From Aedes albopictus (Eukaryota > Arthropoda > Insecta > Diptera > Culicidae), in contig NC_085138.1 of assembly GCF_035046485.1 (NCBI RefSeq), positions 19,473,440 through 19,537,439 on the forward strand: 64,000 bases of DNA, written 5' to 3'. How positions within the stretch are numbered: the first letter of the stretch is position 1; every line of letters starts with the position of its first letter. Positions 22,153 through 32,699 of this stretch are shown here, in pieces. The notes under the pieces were generated by a model. It had not been told where the DNA came from, searched no databases, and was given only the letters and a program-made list of their open reading frames with translations. Made by a program: the position numbers and the translations under genes.

Positions 22153-22943
22153 AGTCAGTAGTGTGCGGTAGTTCGGCAGCAGTAAAGTTTCGCGCGCTGA
22201 CTTTGCTAGATTTTTGCGATTTTTTTTTCTCTTCTCTCTGCGGGGCTCCGACGACGGGACGAGTGTGCGCGCGCCGTGGTTCGAGTCGGTTCCGAATTTT
22301 TCGCTTCCCATCGGCGCTAGTTTCCAATACACTTTTAGTTGATAATAAATATTTTCTTTCATTTTTTGCATTTACACAAAAGAGTGAAAAATGTTAGTTC
22401 GGGTTCGCCGGTCGAGAAAAAATCCGGGCGCCGATAAGTGAGTCGCGTTCAGTGTATTTCTGTGTGGAATAGACTAAAGGTTTCTGCTCCCTAGTGGAGT
22501 GGAGACGCGCGATAGAACTTTCTTTTTGGCTAGTTCTTGCGTCGAAAAGTGGTCGGTTGTTAACGGCGGTTTGTGTATATTGATCCATTGTCATATCATA
22601 TCACCAACCATAGGTGACTCCCGGACTGACAATGTACCTTACCCTACTAACAAAAAATTCCTTCCTGAGACAAACGTGGAGATGCAGCGAGTCGTGGTCT
22701 TTATAACAACGTTTGTCTTACTACTTAACATTCCCTTCCATCCTCGATGACCGTAAGGACGTGGCCGGCGCCGTTATTGACCTTATTAAAGTTGAGAGCT
22801 CTCGACCTGTGTACATTGAGAATAGTAAGCTAGTCCCAAGCCCTATTCATTGGTTCCTTGTGCAATTTCGATTGCTCTGGTCAATCACGGAGTAGCAACT
22901 ACGAATTGTGCGGTCATCTATGCTCATGCTCATGCTCATGCTC
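22153..22943 (+). mobile_element. Non-LTR retroposon (791 bp) with TGCTCA-repeat tail and 27-bp TSD
   Basis: The 27-nt sequence at 22126-22152 is repeated exactly at 22944-22970. Between them is a GC-rich segment beginning AGTCAGTAGTGTGCGG and ending in four TGCTCA units. Long TSDs and a microsatellite tail are the marks of LINE-type target-primed insertion. The first 400 bp look like a LINE 5' UTR. No RT-coding sequence remains, so it is an internally deleted LINE or an independent non-autonomous family. Confidence 0.8.
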
Positions 22944-23483
22944 AAATCGGATAACAATTCTTCTTGGAAGGTATTACGAAAACATCTGGAATGGACTTCC
23001 CCAGCATCTTCAGAAGGATTCTCTGGAATTCTGAGAGGCGTTCCCACATAAACATAAAAATTACCGCAGATTCTTGAAAGACTCCCCAAGAATCTTTGAA
23101 AGGACTCCCCTAAGCTCCTGAAAGGGATTGTCCCAGAACTCTGAGAGTGTCTCCTCTACAATACTTCAAATTATTACATCAGAATCTGAAAAAAAATTTT
23201 CGCATAATTTTGTCAGGAATTTTCCTTGATAACTCAGAGGTACTCTACCAGAATTCTTAAAGGGATTTCTGGGAGCAACTACCCCAGAATACAGAAAACA
23301 CAATTCTATTGAGATTCTCGTAGAATGCTGAGAAGGATTTCTTCTGAATCCTAAGAGGAATCACAAAATCTATGCGAGGGATTTTCCAAAATCCAAATTT
23401 ATCTAGAGATTTCTGCCCGGAATCTCGTGAGAAATTCTTCAATAATTAATATTTCTGAAAGAAAGTGCCCTAGAATCTTGAAA

Positions 23484-24963
23484 CACCGCTAGCCATGATG
23501 GTCTCCAATAGCGGAAGGTCCGAAAGAGCTTGAAACTATTGAGAAATCATCATGTCTACAGGTCGTAAGCCCTGATAAAGTGTGGAACGTTTTGATGGCT
23601 GTGATCCCTGACCATCATGTCAAAACCCAGGGATACCCAAGTGACCATACTGATAGGGTGTAGGGGTTGCATGTGTGAGGCGCATATATTGACAGGCATT
23701 GCTATGGACCGTTAGGGCTGAGTAGGGTCGAAGAATGGATCTACGATTGCTGAATTATACTGAAAAACTCGTGATTCAGCAGTGGTGGCACCGCTTTCCG
23801 CTTTTGTTCGGCCTTGGTGGTTTGTGTGGGGTGGTGCGTGTCGGTGTGTGTGTGCTTTGTGCGTGTGGTGCTTACGGCTTCAGCAGGGTGGTTACTTGGG
23901 TAGTGTGGGATAATTGGGTTTGGGACTGAGGGGGTCGTCGTTGATAAGGCCGACATCATTGAGTGCTCAGTGTTGGCGGTTGTATTGGTGACGATTTCTT
24001 CAGCCTTAAGATCTCATTTATACCACGCACAGATTTTTGGGAAGAGGGAGTACTTTGTAATGCAAGAGAGGGACTTAAACTCTGCGTTACGGGTTGGGCG
24101 AGGTCATGCAGATAGACTCAACCCAGGTGACCGTGCGGCTCGGACAGTGATGCATGAATGAGTGCGGTGTGGGTGAGGTGCGCTGCCCTGTGGGTGCAGT
24201 TGAGTCCGGGTTGGAGTGGAAAGAGACCCTTCTCTACTCTAGGTCGGGTTCGGTTGTACGGGCGTGGTAGTGTTTGTCTTATTTGTGCCGTGTCGTGCGT
24301 GATTTGCGGCTCGAGCTGTGTGGTTACTTGGGAAGTATTGTGCTCTGTAATCTAGATTTTGGTTTTAAGGTGAAGCTAAGGCTGGGCTGTGCCTTGGATT
24401 TGTTGGGCGCAGGTCGGGAGAGCTGGTGGCAGTTTGTGCTGGGGGGTTTACTCGATTGGTTATTCACTGATGGTGGCCAGTCGATCGACTTATCGGCGCT
24501 GCCTGTCATTTGGTTCTTGGGGTTTGTGCTCTCGAGGTTCGGGGCGTTGCTTCGTTGTATCTTCGCTTTAATACTAATATTCCTTGTTTGATTTAACTGA
24601 CTGTTTTCTACAGGCGTTTAACTCATTCTATTTCATAGATTGCCAAATTTAAGGGTAATGGTTCAATAGGGTGTTAGCTATCAGAGTGGATTAGAACGAG
24701 TTGGCGCCTACAATACACCAACACTGACACACACACTCCAATACTTACACGCACACATGCACCTACAACTAGCTGTAAAAGACCAGTGGGCGGGACAATG
24801 GTGCCTACCCAACAGTTGTAGGTGGGGTGTTTGGCTTAGCTACATGACTTGGTCCGGCAAGCCCATAAACATCAATTGGTAGACGTATTGCCTAGTGAAA
24901 AGACAACGCAGATGGGCGAAAGCCAGGGGATGCGTTGATAATAGCAGAATAGCAGAATAGCAG
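23484..24963 (+). mobile_element. Non-LTR retroposon (1.48 kb) with AATAGCAG-type tail and 25-bp TSD
   Basis: The 25-nt sequence at 23459-23483 recurs exactly at 24964-24988. The insert starts CACCGCTAGCC and ends with three AATAGCAG-like units (24940-24963). It is GT-rich in the middle (23800-24350), with no ORF above 105 aa. That ORF (24274-24591) is only hydrophobic low-complexity translation. No reverse transcriptase. It must have been mobilised in trans or is a large internal deletion product. Confidence 0.8.
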
Positions 24964-25464
24964 AAGAAAGTGCCCTAGAATCTTGAAAAATATAGCCCCA
25001 GAATCCCAAGGATTTCTCCAGAGACAAAATCCCCAGAATCTTAAGAAAAAATTCCCCAATATCCTGATGGGGATTACCTCAGAAAACCGAATTTTCAGAG
25101 AATCTTGGAAAGAGTACCCGCTGGATATTCCTCCAGAGCCTTAAAAGGATCTAACGCAAAATCCTAAGTAGGATACCACTACTAAAATATTGTGTGGAAA
25201 TTCCTCAGAATCATAAGAAATACTTCCCCAGAATTCTGAGAGGAATTCCGCTACAATTTGGAGAATGCTTAGTATGATTGCCCAATAAGTCTGAGAGGAG
25301 TTCCCGAGATGGCAGAGAAATTTTTTTTTCAGAATTCTGAGGGTCTTCCAGAACCCTTAGAGGAATCCCAACAGGTCATCCAGAAATTCTTTAGAATCCT
25401 GAAAGGGATTTCACCCTTGGTAAGGAGGGTTTGCCCAAGAAACCTGCGATATACATACAGGTAT

Positions 25465-25626
25465 GGGGCTGTTTATAAACCACATAGACCAAAATTTGAC
25501 CATCTCAGACCCCCCCTCCCCCTCGTAGACTTTTATCCATACAAAAAAATTGAAATTTGTATGGAGCGTAGACTTTGGCCAGACCCCCCTCCCCCCAAAA
25601 AGTCTACGTGGTTTATGAACGGCCCC
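25465..25626. mobile_element. 162-bp MITE with GGGGCTGTTTATAAACCAC ends
   Basis: The left end GGGGCTGTTTATAAACCAC and the right end GTGGTTTATGAACGGCCCC are inverted repeats flanked by TAT (25462-25464, 25627-25629). The interior has polypyrimidine CCCCCCTCCCCC tracts on each side of a CATACAAAAAAATTG centre. Related in design to 1090-1211 and 11244-11397. Confidence 0.8.
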
Positions 25627-25884
25627 TATGCCTCGATTTACTGGACCCTAGATTATGTAGACCCTGGATTTTATGTACTTCGATTTTATGTACATTTTTT
25701 GATAGTTAAATTCCACAGTGCATTCTGAAAAATAATAATTTAATATTTATGAATCGCATGAAAAATCCAATGTAAAAAATCGATTGGGTCGATTTCGTGG
25801 GGTTCCAACATCGATTCAAAAAATCGATTAATCGGAACAAAAACATCGATGTTGCGAACATAAATTCAAAATTGCCCAACGCTA

Positions 25885-26250
25885 GTTTTGAACCCTAACC
25901 GCCCCCCCCCCTCCTTTTAATTTTTTTTATAGATTTTTTAGCCAAGTTCGGTAAAAAGCAGTTGAAAGCTAATAGAAAATAGGTTTTTTGGTCGACCCAA
26001 TTTCTAGCGACATTGCCGTAAGTTTGTGTTCATTTTTTAAAAAATTTGGCATCTTTGGGTTAAGTTTACATACAAAATTTTTTGAAAAAGTTTCTTTTAA
26101 ATTATGTTCAAAGTTTCTTTGACTTATTATCTTTTGAATGAAACCTAGAGTTTTGAAATCGGACGCAAATTGGCGGAGATATGGGCCTAAAAAAATGACA
26201 TGTTTTTGAGGGGGTGACCCCAAACTTTTGATCGGGAGTGTAAGTACTTA
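25885..26250. other. AT-rich DNA, no gene seen
   Basis: Begins with a C9 tract near 25902. A minus-strand 84-aa ORF has no features. Confidence 0.35.
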
Positions 26251-26252
26251 TA

Positions 26253-27196
26253 CAGTGTATCAAACAATTGTCCGTACAGTAATTTTTTGATGAAAATAAT
26301 TTTTCATTTAAATGTTTATAACTTTTTTATACGTCAATCAAAAACACTGAAATTTTGACCAATTATAACCCATATATTAACGCTCCATTGGTAAAATTTT
26401 GAGCGAGATCGAATAAGTTTTCTGAAAGTTATAGAACTTTCAGTAAAACTCATAAGATTTTTGAACACATTTTCAAAACATTATATCTCAATATGTACTT
26501 GATGAAACTTTTTGATTTTTTTTTGCGTTACAGCTTAAACCTAAGGCTTTCATATGCAGCTTCGTTTGAAGTTTTATATTCACTACAAAAATATGAAAAA
26601 TCTGTATATGTTCAGAGTGTCATTTGGAAATTTATCATATTTTGATCAATAAAAGTGCCAAGTGTTTTCAACTTTTTTAAACTCTCTTAATGTAATATTT
26701 TTATACAGGACCTACTAAACTACATATGAAGAGAAGGTCCTATGGATTTTTCGTTCAGTCAATGCACTTTTATTGGTGGAAAACGTTTGGCAGATTATAT
26801 GTGCAAAATATAGTAAATTTTTAAACATCGTCAGCTGTATAAGCATATTTTTCATATTTTTTGTAGTGAATATAAAACCTCAAACATAGCTGCATGTGAA
26901 AGCCTTAGGTATAAGATGTTACACATAAAAAATTGAAAAAATTTCATCGAGTACATATTGAGATATAATGTTTTAAAAATGTGTTCAAATATCTTATAAA
27001 TTTTACTAAAAGTTCTATAACTTCCAGAAAACTTATTCGATCTCGCTCAAAATTTTACCAATGGAGCTTCAATATTTGGGTCATGATTGGTCAAAATTTC
27101 AGCGTTTTTGATTGACGCATAAAAAAGTTATAAACATTTGAATGAAAAATTATTTTGACAAAAAATTTGCTGTACGGACAATTGTTTGATACACTG
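26253..27196. mobile_element. 944-bp palindromic Tc1/mariner-type MITE
   Basis: The termini CAGTGTATCAAACAATTGTC and their inverse are flanked by TA (26251-26252, 27197-27198), the Tc1/mariner hallmark. The two arms are inverted copies for about 440 bp each, with matching blocks such as TTTTGAGCGAGATCGAATAA and GGCTTTCATATGCAGC, and meet in a short divergent centre near 26700. No transposase ORF. A long dsRNA hairpin would form if it is transcribed. Confidence 0.88.
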
Positions 27197-27214
27197 TATA
27201 TTTTAAGTAAGTCA

Positions 27215-27993
27215 CAGTGAATGCAAAAGAATTGCAGGACGAATTTCTGAAGAAACTGCTTTGCAGGAGCTACAGGGATATACTTGACGTTATTCATGGA
27301 TAAATTCCTGCATAAATCTGTGGATGAACTTCTTAAAGATGTCTCGGAGATAATTGTGAAAGAGTTCCTGGATGATTTTTTGGAGAATTTTCTGACTCCT
27401 GTATTCCTCTAAAATTACCTTAGAGTATTCCATTACAAATGCTAGAGGAACTTCTTTAAAAATCCTGTCAGTAACTAAACAAATCTTCAACTAATTCTGA
27501 AAAAAAATCTTGGATGAATCCCTGGAAAAGATGATGGACGAATTTTTGAAATTTCTGATCGTATAAACCCCTAAATAAAATTTTGAAAAGATCCAGAAAA
27601 AGGTTTCTGAAGGAATCACTACAGGAATTCCTGGAGCAATCTCTGAAGGAGTTCCATGAGAAACGCCTAGAGGAATTCCTGCGGGTATACCTGGAGTTAA
27701 CTCTGTAGGAATCCCAGGCGGAATATCTGAAAGTATACCTGGAGAAATCCTTAGAGCAAATATGGGAGGAATCCTTAGCGAAATCTGTGAAGCAATCACC
27801 TGATGAAACCCGGGAGGAATTCATGAACAAATTTCTGGAGGAATCCGTGGAGGAATTTTTGGACGAATTCCTGGAGGAATTTCTAGAGGAATTCTCGGAG
27901 AAACTCCAGGAGGAATTCATGGAAAAATTCCTGAAGCAATCTCTGGAGGAACTTCTGGACAAATTCCTGTACGGATTTCGCGAAGTATACGTT
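27215..27993 (+). repeat. Degenerate GGAATTCCTGGA array
   Basis: A-rich orientation, ending in a well-preserved run at about 27820-27960 where GAGGAATTYCTGGA repeats every 12 bp. Frames read EEFLEEFLEEF or RNSSRNSSRNS, depending on phase and strand. This is a repeat property, not a coiled-coil gene. Confidence 0.8.
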
Positions 27994-27997
27994 GGGG

Positions 27998-29343
27998 TCT
28001 CCAGTTAGCCTAGTGGTTAAGGCTATGGATCGCCAATCCGGAGACGGCGGGTTCGATTCCCGTTCCGGTCGGGAAAACTTTCTCGACTCCCTGGGCATAG
28101 TGTATCATTCCCAGACAACCAGGAATCGCATAAGGATGCACACTGTACATCGTAGAAAGTACTGTTTTAAGTCACTTTCGCATATATGTACGGCTGAGGG
28201 TCAATTTTCATCGCATATGATGTTATTTTTTGAATTTACTGCGATGTATCTGGTAAAATCATATAAGAGTGCAAAATAACTTTTATAATGCATGACTACA
28301 TCGTAGTAGACGATATTCCGATGTTTTGTTGCGACGAACTTTACTTATTCGCAAAAGCGTTCGAGTGAACTCGCAAAGTGTCAACTGAATTCGCATAATT
28401 GCGTACTGCGATGATTATACGACTTCGCTTGGTGCTTTTCTAATTATGTTAGTTTAACTCGCATTGGTGTACAAACTAAATCGCATAAAACTGAAAATAA
28501 ACTCGTTCAAATGTACATACAAACTCGCATAAGCTAGAATCGTTAACGTTGGCATATTGCGCTGTAATATGTGATAACAATGAAAGAGGAACTGTTGGAG
28601 TGCCAAAAAGCTAAAAGAAAGTGACAAGTCATCATTATGGTTACAAAACAAGTCACAAAGTCAGCATTTTTGTTTCGTTGACCCTAATTAACAATGAATG
28701 GTGCTAGCAAGAGAAAAGTAGTGGTAACTGTGTGGAAAATCATGCTACATCATTTTGATTTCCAAAGAGCCTGCCGAACACGTACAGCGCACGGAAACCA
28801 AGTGCATTCCAACAAGCACTGAGGTGAGTTAGAATGTCATGACATTTAATCAGTGTGTTTCATAAGTAGTGTTTGGTGCTAAGTGTGAAGTGCGGCTCGA
28901 TAATCCAAAGGTTATTAGTTCGATACTTAGGTGACAAGATTTTTTGATTTCGTATATTTTAAGTCGCATAAGGTGCTATATTACGTCGCAATAGTGCATA
29001 CCGTACATCGCATAAGGTATCGCTTCAAGTCATAATAGCGTCATTATTTTCCCGTCAATGCACGTATAGCGCCTCCACTTTGTACGCATAAGGCACTTTT
29101 ACTGCATCTTATGCGATGTAACTTTACCGTATAAAAGTACGTATAACATGAACATAAACTTCATTATACGTGCAAATTGGTTGTCTGGGTTGTACTTGCC
29201 TCACAATATACAAATTCATGCAATGGCAGGCAAAGGAAGCCCTTCAATTAATAACTGAGGAAGTGCTCAAAGAACACTAAGTTGAAGCGAGGCAGGCCAA
29301 GTCCCAGTGGGGACGTCGAGCCATAAAGAAGAAGAAGAAGAAG
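27998..29343 (+). mobile_element. tRNA-derived SINE split by a 1.08-kb insertion
   Basis: The head (27998-28109) has box A-like TTAGCCTAGTGGTTAAGG and box B GGGTTCGATTCCCG, followed by CTTTCTCGACTCCCTGGGC. The rest (29190-29343) has GCAATGGCAGGCAAAGGAAG, AACTGAGGAAGTGCTCAAAG and an (AAG)n tail. The two parts join at a TT dinucleotide repeated on each side of the inserted element. The SINE itself lies within the degenerate array. Confidence 0.8.
28110..29189. mobile_element. 1,080-bp element with CCCAGACAACCA inverted ends and TCGCATAAGG repeats
   Basis: Termini CCCAGACAACCA and their perfect inverse, with TT on both sides (28108-28109, 29190-29191). The interior has many copies of TCGCATAA/TTATGCGA in both orientations, concentrated toward the ends, like subterminal transposase-binding sites. 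It shares CATATGATGTT and GCGCCTCCACTTT blocks with the short elements at 34640-34785 and 52715-52869. No ORF of note, so it is non-autonomous. Confidence 0.8.
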
Positions 29344-31460
29344 AACGTGAAGGAATTCCTAGAGAAATACCTGAAGGAGTTTCTGGAGGAATAGTTGAAG
29401 GCATAGTTGGAGAAATTTCTGGACGAATGCCTGGAGTATTCCCTGAAAAAAAAAATGTAGAGAAATCCCTGGATAAATTCGTGAAGTAACTTTTTAAAGG
29501 AATTCCTGGAGGAATTCCTGCACTACCTGGAGGAATCCCTGGAAAAAATCCAAGAGAAATTCTCGGAGGACTTACTGCAGAAACTCCTGGATGAATTCCT
29601 GGAGCAAACCCTGGGAGAAATCCTGATGGAAACTCTAGACGAATTCCTGGAGGACTCTCTAGAGGTATCCTAGGAGGAATCCCTGGAGAAATTTCTGGAG
29701 AAATTCTTGGAAGAATCCCTGGGGAATCCTCGGAAAAAAATCCTGAAGGAATCTTTGAAGAAATTTCTGGAGGAATGCCTGGAGGAACTTTTGGAAAAAA
29801 TCATGGCGGAATTTCAATCCCTTGAGAAATCTCTAGAAGATTTTTTGGGGTGCTTCCGAGGCACTATCCCTGGAAGAATTCCTGGAGAATTCTTGCATGA
29901 AATTCTAGAGAAATTTCTGAAGTAGTTCAAAGAAGTTCCTATAGGAGTTCCAAGAGGAATTCTCGGACGAATATTTGGATGAATTGCTAGAGGAATCACC
30001 GAAGGCATTCCTGGAGGAATCTCTGGAAGAACCTCTAGAGAAATTCCTGAAAGAATTCCTGGTAAATTCCTGGAGGAACTCCTAGTGGAATTTCTGGAAG
30101 AATTCGTGAAATATTTACTGGAGGAATCCTTGGACGAGTCCTTGGAGGAATTCCTGGAGGAGAAATTCCAGGAAGAATTCCTGGAGGAACCCCTGTGAAA
30201 AATCCTGGAGGAATTACTGAAAGAATCCCTGGAGGAATTGCTATAAGAATTCCTGAATCAATTCCAGAAGAAATTCATGGGGTAATTCTTCAAGGTATTC
30301 CTGGTGCAACTCCTGGAAGAGTCCTTAGAGAAATGCCTGGACGAAATCCTGGAGGAATAGCTGAAATAATTTGTGGATAAATTCCGGGAGCAATTCCCGG
30401 GGGAATTTCTGAAAAAAATCTTGGAGGATTTACTTTACTGGATTCCTGAAGAAATCCTTTAAGGGATTCTCAAGAGGAATTAATGCCGGAATGCCTAGTA
30501 GAGTTCTTCGAATAATGCCTGTATAATCTGCAGGAGGAGGATGTTGTGGACAACTTCCTGGAGAAATTGCCGTAGTAATTTCTAAAGGAATTTCTGGAGG
30601 ATTTCCTGGATCAATTCCTGGAGGAATTTCTGCAGGAATTCCTGGGGTAATTCCTGATGGAATTCTTAAAGGTATTCCTGGAGGATTCCCTGATTGAAAT
30701 CCTGGAGGAATGCCTGGGCGAATCCTTGCAGGAATCCCTATAGAAATCCCTGGAGAAACTCTTGGAGGAATGCCAGGAGGTATTCCGAAAAAAACCCTGG
30801 ATGAATTTCTAGAGCAACCCCTTAAGGATTCCTTAGAGGAACTCCTGAAGAAATGCTTGGAGGAACCCCTGGAGAAACCCCTTGAGACATGCCTGTAAGA
30901 ATTCATGGAGGAATTTCTGGAGGATTTTCTTGAAGAATCACTAGAGTACTTTCAGGTAGAATCCTTGGAGAAATTTCTAGAGGCATCCCTGGGGGAATCT
31001 CTAGAGGAATTCCTTGAGGTACCTTCAGAAGGAATACCTGGGGGAAACTCCGGAGGAATCTAGAGGAATACCTGGGGTATCTCCGGAGGAATTCCTAGAG
31101 GAACCCTTGAGAAATCTCCTGGAGGAATCCCTGCATAAATTCCATGAGGTACCCCTGGAGAAGTCCCTGGATGAATTTCTGGAGGATTTTATTAAACAAT
31201 CACTGGATAACTGTCAGGAAGAATCCCTGGAGGAATCCCCGAAAAAATTCTAGGATGAATTCCTGAAGGAATCCCTGGAGGAATCTCTGGAGCAATTCCT
31301 AGAGGAGTCCATAGCAGAATTTCAAGAGATTCTGACAAATCTCTGGAACTTTTAAACGAATCCCTGAAGGAATTCACAGAGAAATCCTGCAGCAATTCTT
31401 GAAAGAATTTCTGTAGGAAACTCTTGAGGAATTCTTGGAGTCCCCCTGGACCCCCTCTCG
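29335..31460 (+). repeat. Best-preserved degenerate GGAATTCCTGGA array (2.1 kb)
   Basis: A-rich orientation, with near-continuous 12-bp units GGAATTCCTGGA and variants. The dominant frames read GIPGGIPGGIP or EFLEEFLEESLE on the plus strand and PGIPPGIPPGI on the minus strand. ORFs up to 158 aa come from this periodicity. The array ends near CTCGAAAAAATCCTAGC at about 31456. Confidence 0.85.
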
Positions 31461-31522
31461 AAAAAATCCTAGCTACGCCAATGCTCATTCGAAGAGGGTA
31501 ATCTGCTTAAAAGATTCGAATA

Positions 31523-31631
31523 GGGCGTTGCACTGTTTTGATTTTGTATGGGATTTTGACATTTCCTGGCCTTGTTGTTTACAAAATCTCAATAAGAGCG
31601 AAAGAGAGGGAGGGAATTTCGTGCAGAGCCC
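31523..31631. mobile_element. 109-bp MITE, GGGC...GCCC ends, TA TSD
   Basis: Bounded by TA on each side, starting GGGCGTTGCACTG and ending CGTGCAGAGCCC. The body TTTTGTATGGGATTTTGAC is shared with the copy at 60748-60856, which is also 109 bp. The terminus also matches the 1.55-kb foldback at 4103-5649. Confidence 0.82.
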
Positions 31632-31708
31632 TATAGTCGGTACAAGTTCAAATCCGTGATATGTAGTTAGGTATTTGCTTGTTTTTTGTTTCTTTCACAA
31701 TGAACTGT

Positions 31709-31853
31709 GTCAAAGTAGCCAAATAGCACTATTATTAGCCATACGTGCTGCCAATATCGTGCTATTGTGAGCTCACATTCTTTATGTTGACCGAATAATA
31801 GCTCTGTGAGCCCAAAGCCCGAAGCCCGAATGTTGTGCTAATGGTTACTTGGG
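31709..31853. mobile_element. Possible short element with CCCAAGTAACCATTAGCAC end
   Basis: The right end, read inverted, is CCCAAGTAACCATTAGCAC. The left end CAAAGTAGCCAAATAGCAC is a plausible decayed partner. It belongs by terminus to the CCCA...AAC set but the left boundary is weak. Confidence 0.4.
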
Positions 31854-32699
31854 GGTGTGCTCGGATTTCCTTTCATGCAGTTATACCTCCACGCTTTGGC
31901 CCCTGTACAACTCGAACAAAACCAACATCCGTTCGTTCATTATCCTCCCGATCCCTTTATTGTCTTACTTTGTAGCAGATTAGGATTATGGGTGGTGGCA
32001 TGATGATTATGGTGCGAGAGACGAGCACCATCGTCGATCGTAAAATTGATTATGATGGTGTTAAGTGTAATCTGCTGTAAAGTCTGGCGCTACGAACGTG
32101 ATAACTACCCAGCTACTGTGTGTATGTATGTGTGTAGCCGAGCTAGCTGCCTTCTGTTTCTCATGCATAAAAACATCCTCATGAATCCGAAAAAAGCTTG
32201 CTACAGGAAATGTGACTTTTCCAATCTCAGCCAAGAAGAGCCTCCTAGCAAGCCCAAGGTCAAGCGGCTTTGCTGGATTATTATGGTTCAGACCACGCCA
32301 CTACTAATGCTGTGGATGGGGGAAAGAGTCCTCTGTTTGCAACATCTTTTGTTAATTCGATACACCTGTGTTCTCCAAGGAAGACGCGTCGAAGCTCTAA
32401 GAAAGTCGAGGTCGAAGAAACGAAGACTACGCATCAGGTAGTGTAGTGTATTCTTGGGAGGGGGCTTGGCCATATTTTCTAATTGGCTTTCTTGTCGGAA
32501 GCTGAGCAACACCGTGCGTAGCCAAGGAGCCGGTGTGGTTATACCTAATGGTGTGTCGAATTGTCTTGTGGCTGCTGTCAGCCAGGTTAATTCTTATGGT
32601 TTGGAAAGGACACTAGAAAAATGGATGAAAGCCGTTTGGTCGAAGTTTTTTAATGGTTATCCACTCAATGGCTTTTAACTCATTGACTACTTGACAATT
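31854..32699. other. Mostly unique non-coding DNA with a possible decayed coding stretch
   Basis: A 131-aa plus ORF (32046-32441) is cysteine- and basic-rich. The +1-shifted frame at about 32277-32440 is also open, and a further 74-aa frame follows at 32454-32678. A frame-shifting old ORF is possible, but I recognise no family. Confidence 0.25.

Larger units (their letters stand above)
21560..25440 (+). repeat. Degenerate repeat array interrupted by two retroposons
   Basis: Phrases of the type CCCCAGAATCCTGAGAGG recur at 21560-22152, 22944-23483 and 24964-25440. This subfamily has AGAATYCTGAGAG as its core and is distinct from, but related to, the GGAATTCCTGGA arrays elsewhere. The three pieces are one array split by insertions whose TSDs are array sequence. 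Confidence 0.75.
21180..25884. mobile_element. 4.7-kb hAT-like element with AATCGATT-rich subterminal regions
   Basis: The left end TAGCATTAGGCAAATC and the right end inverse TAGCGTTGGGCAATTT are inverted repeats. Both subterminal regions (21205-21300 and 25770-25870) are crowded with AATCGATT/ATCGATTC motifs, again in inverted arrangement. The flanking octamers GTTTTAAC and GTTTTGAA agree at six of eight positions, consistent with an old 8-bp TSD. The interior is a degenerate GAATTCC-type array that later received two retroposons (22153-22943, 23484-24963) and a 162-bp MITE. No transposase ORF. Confidence 0.65.

Noticed and set aside
24274..24591. 105-aa hydrophobic ORF as a membrane protein gene
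   Set aside because: It lies inside a retroposon, overlaps an equally open opposite-strand frame and has no start context or homology that I recognise.
27787..28008. EEFLEEFLEEF-type ORFs as coiled-coil proteins
   Set aside because: They arise from the 12-bp degenerate array, occur on both strands and in several frames, and are seen in all arrays of the family.
20973..31482. A 10.5-kb element with CAGTGGCGTTGCCAG / inverse CATTGGCGTAGCTAG ends
   Set aside because: The ends look related but both are common degenerate transposon ends. No matching 8-bp flanks were found, and better-supported elements lie within.
32046..32441. 131-aa ORF as a host gene
   Set aside because: No domain, no splice context, and an alternative frame is equally open. 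Mentioned only as a possible decayed coding stretch.
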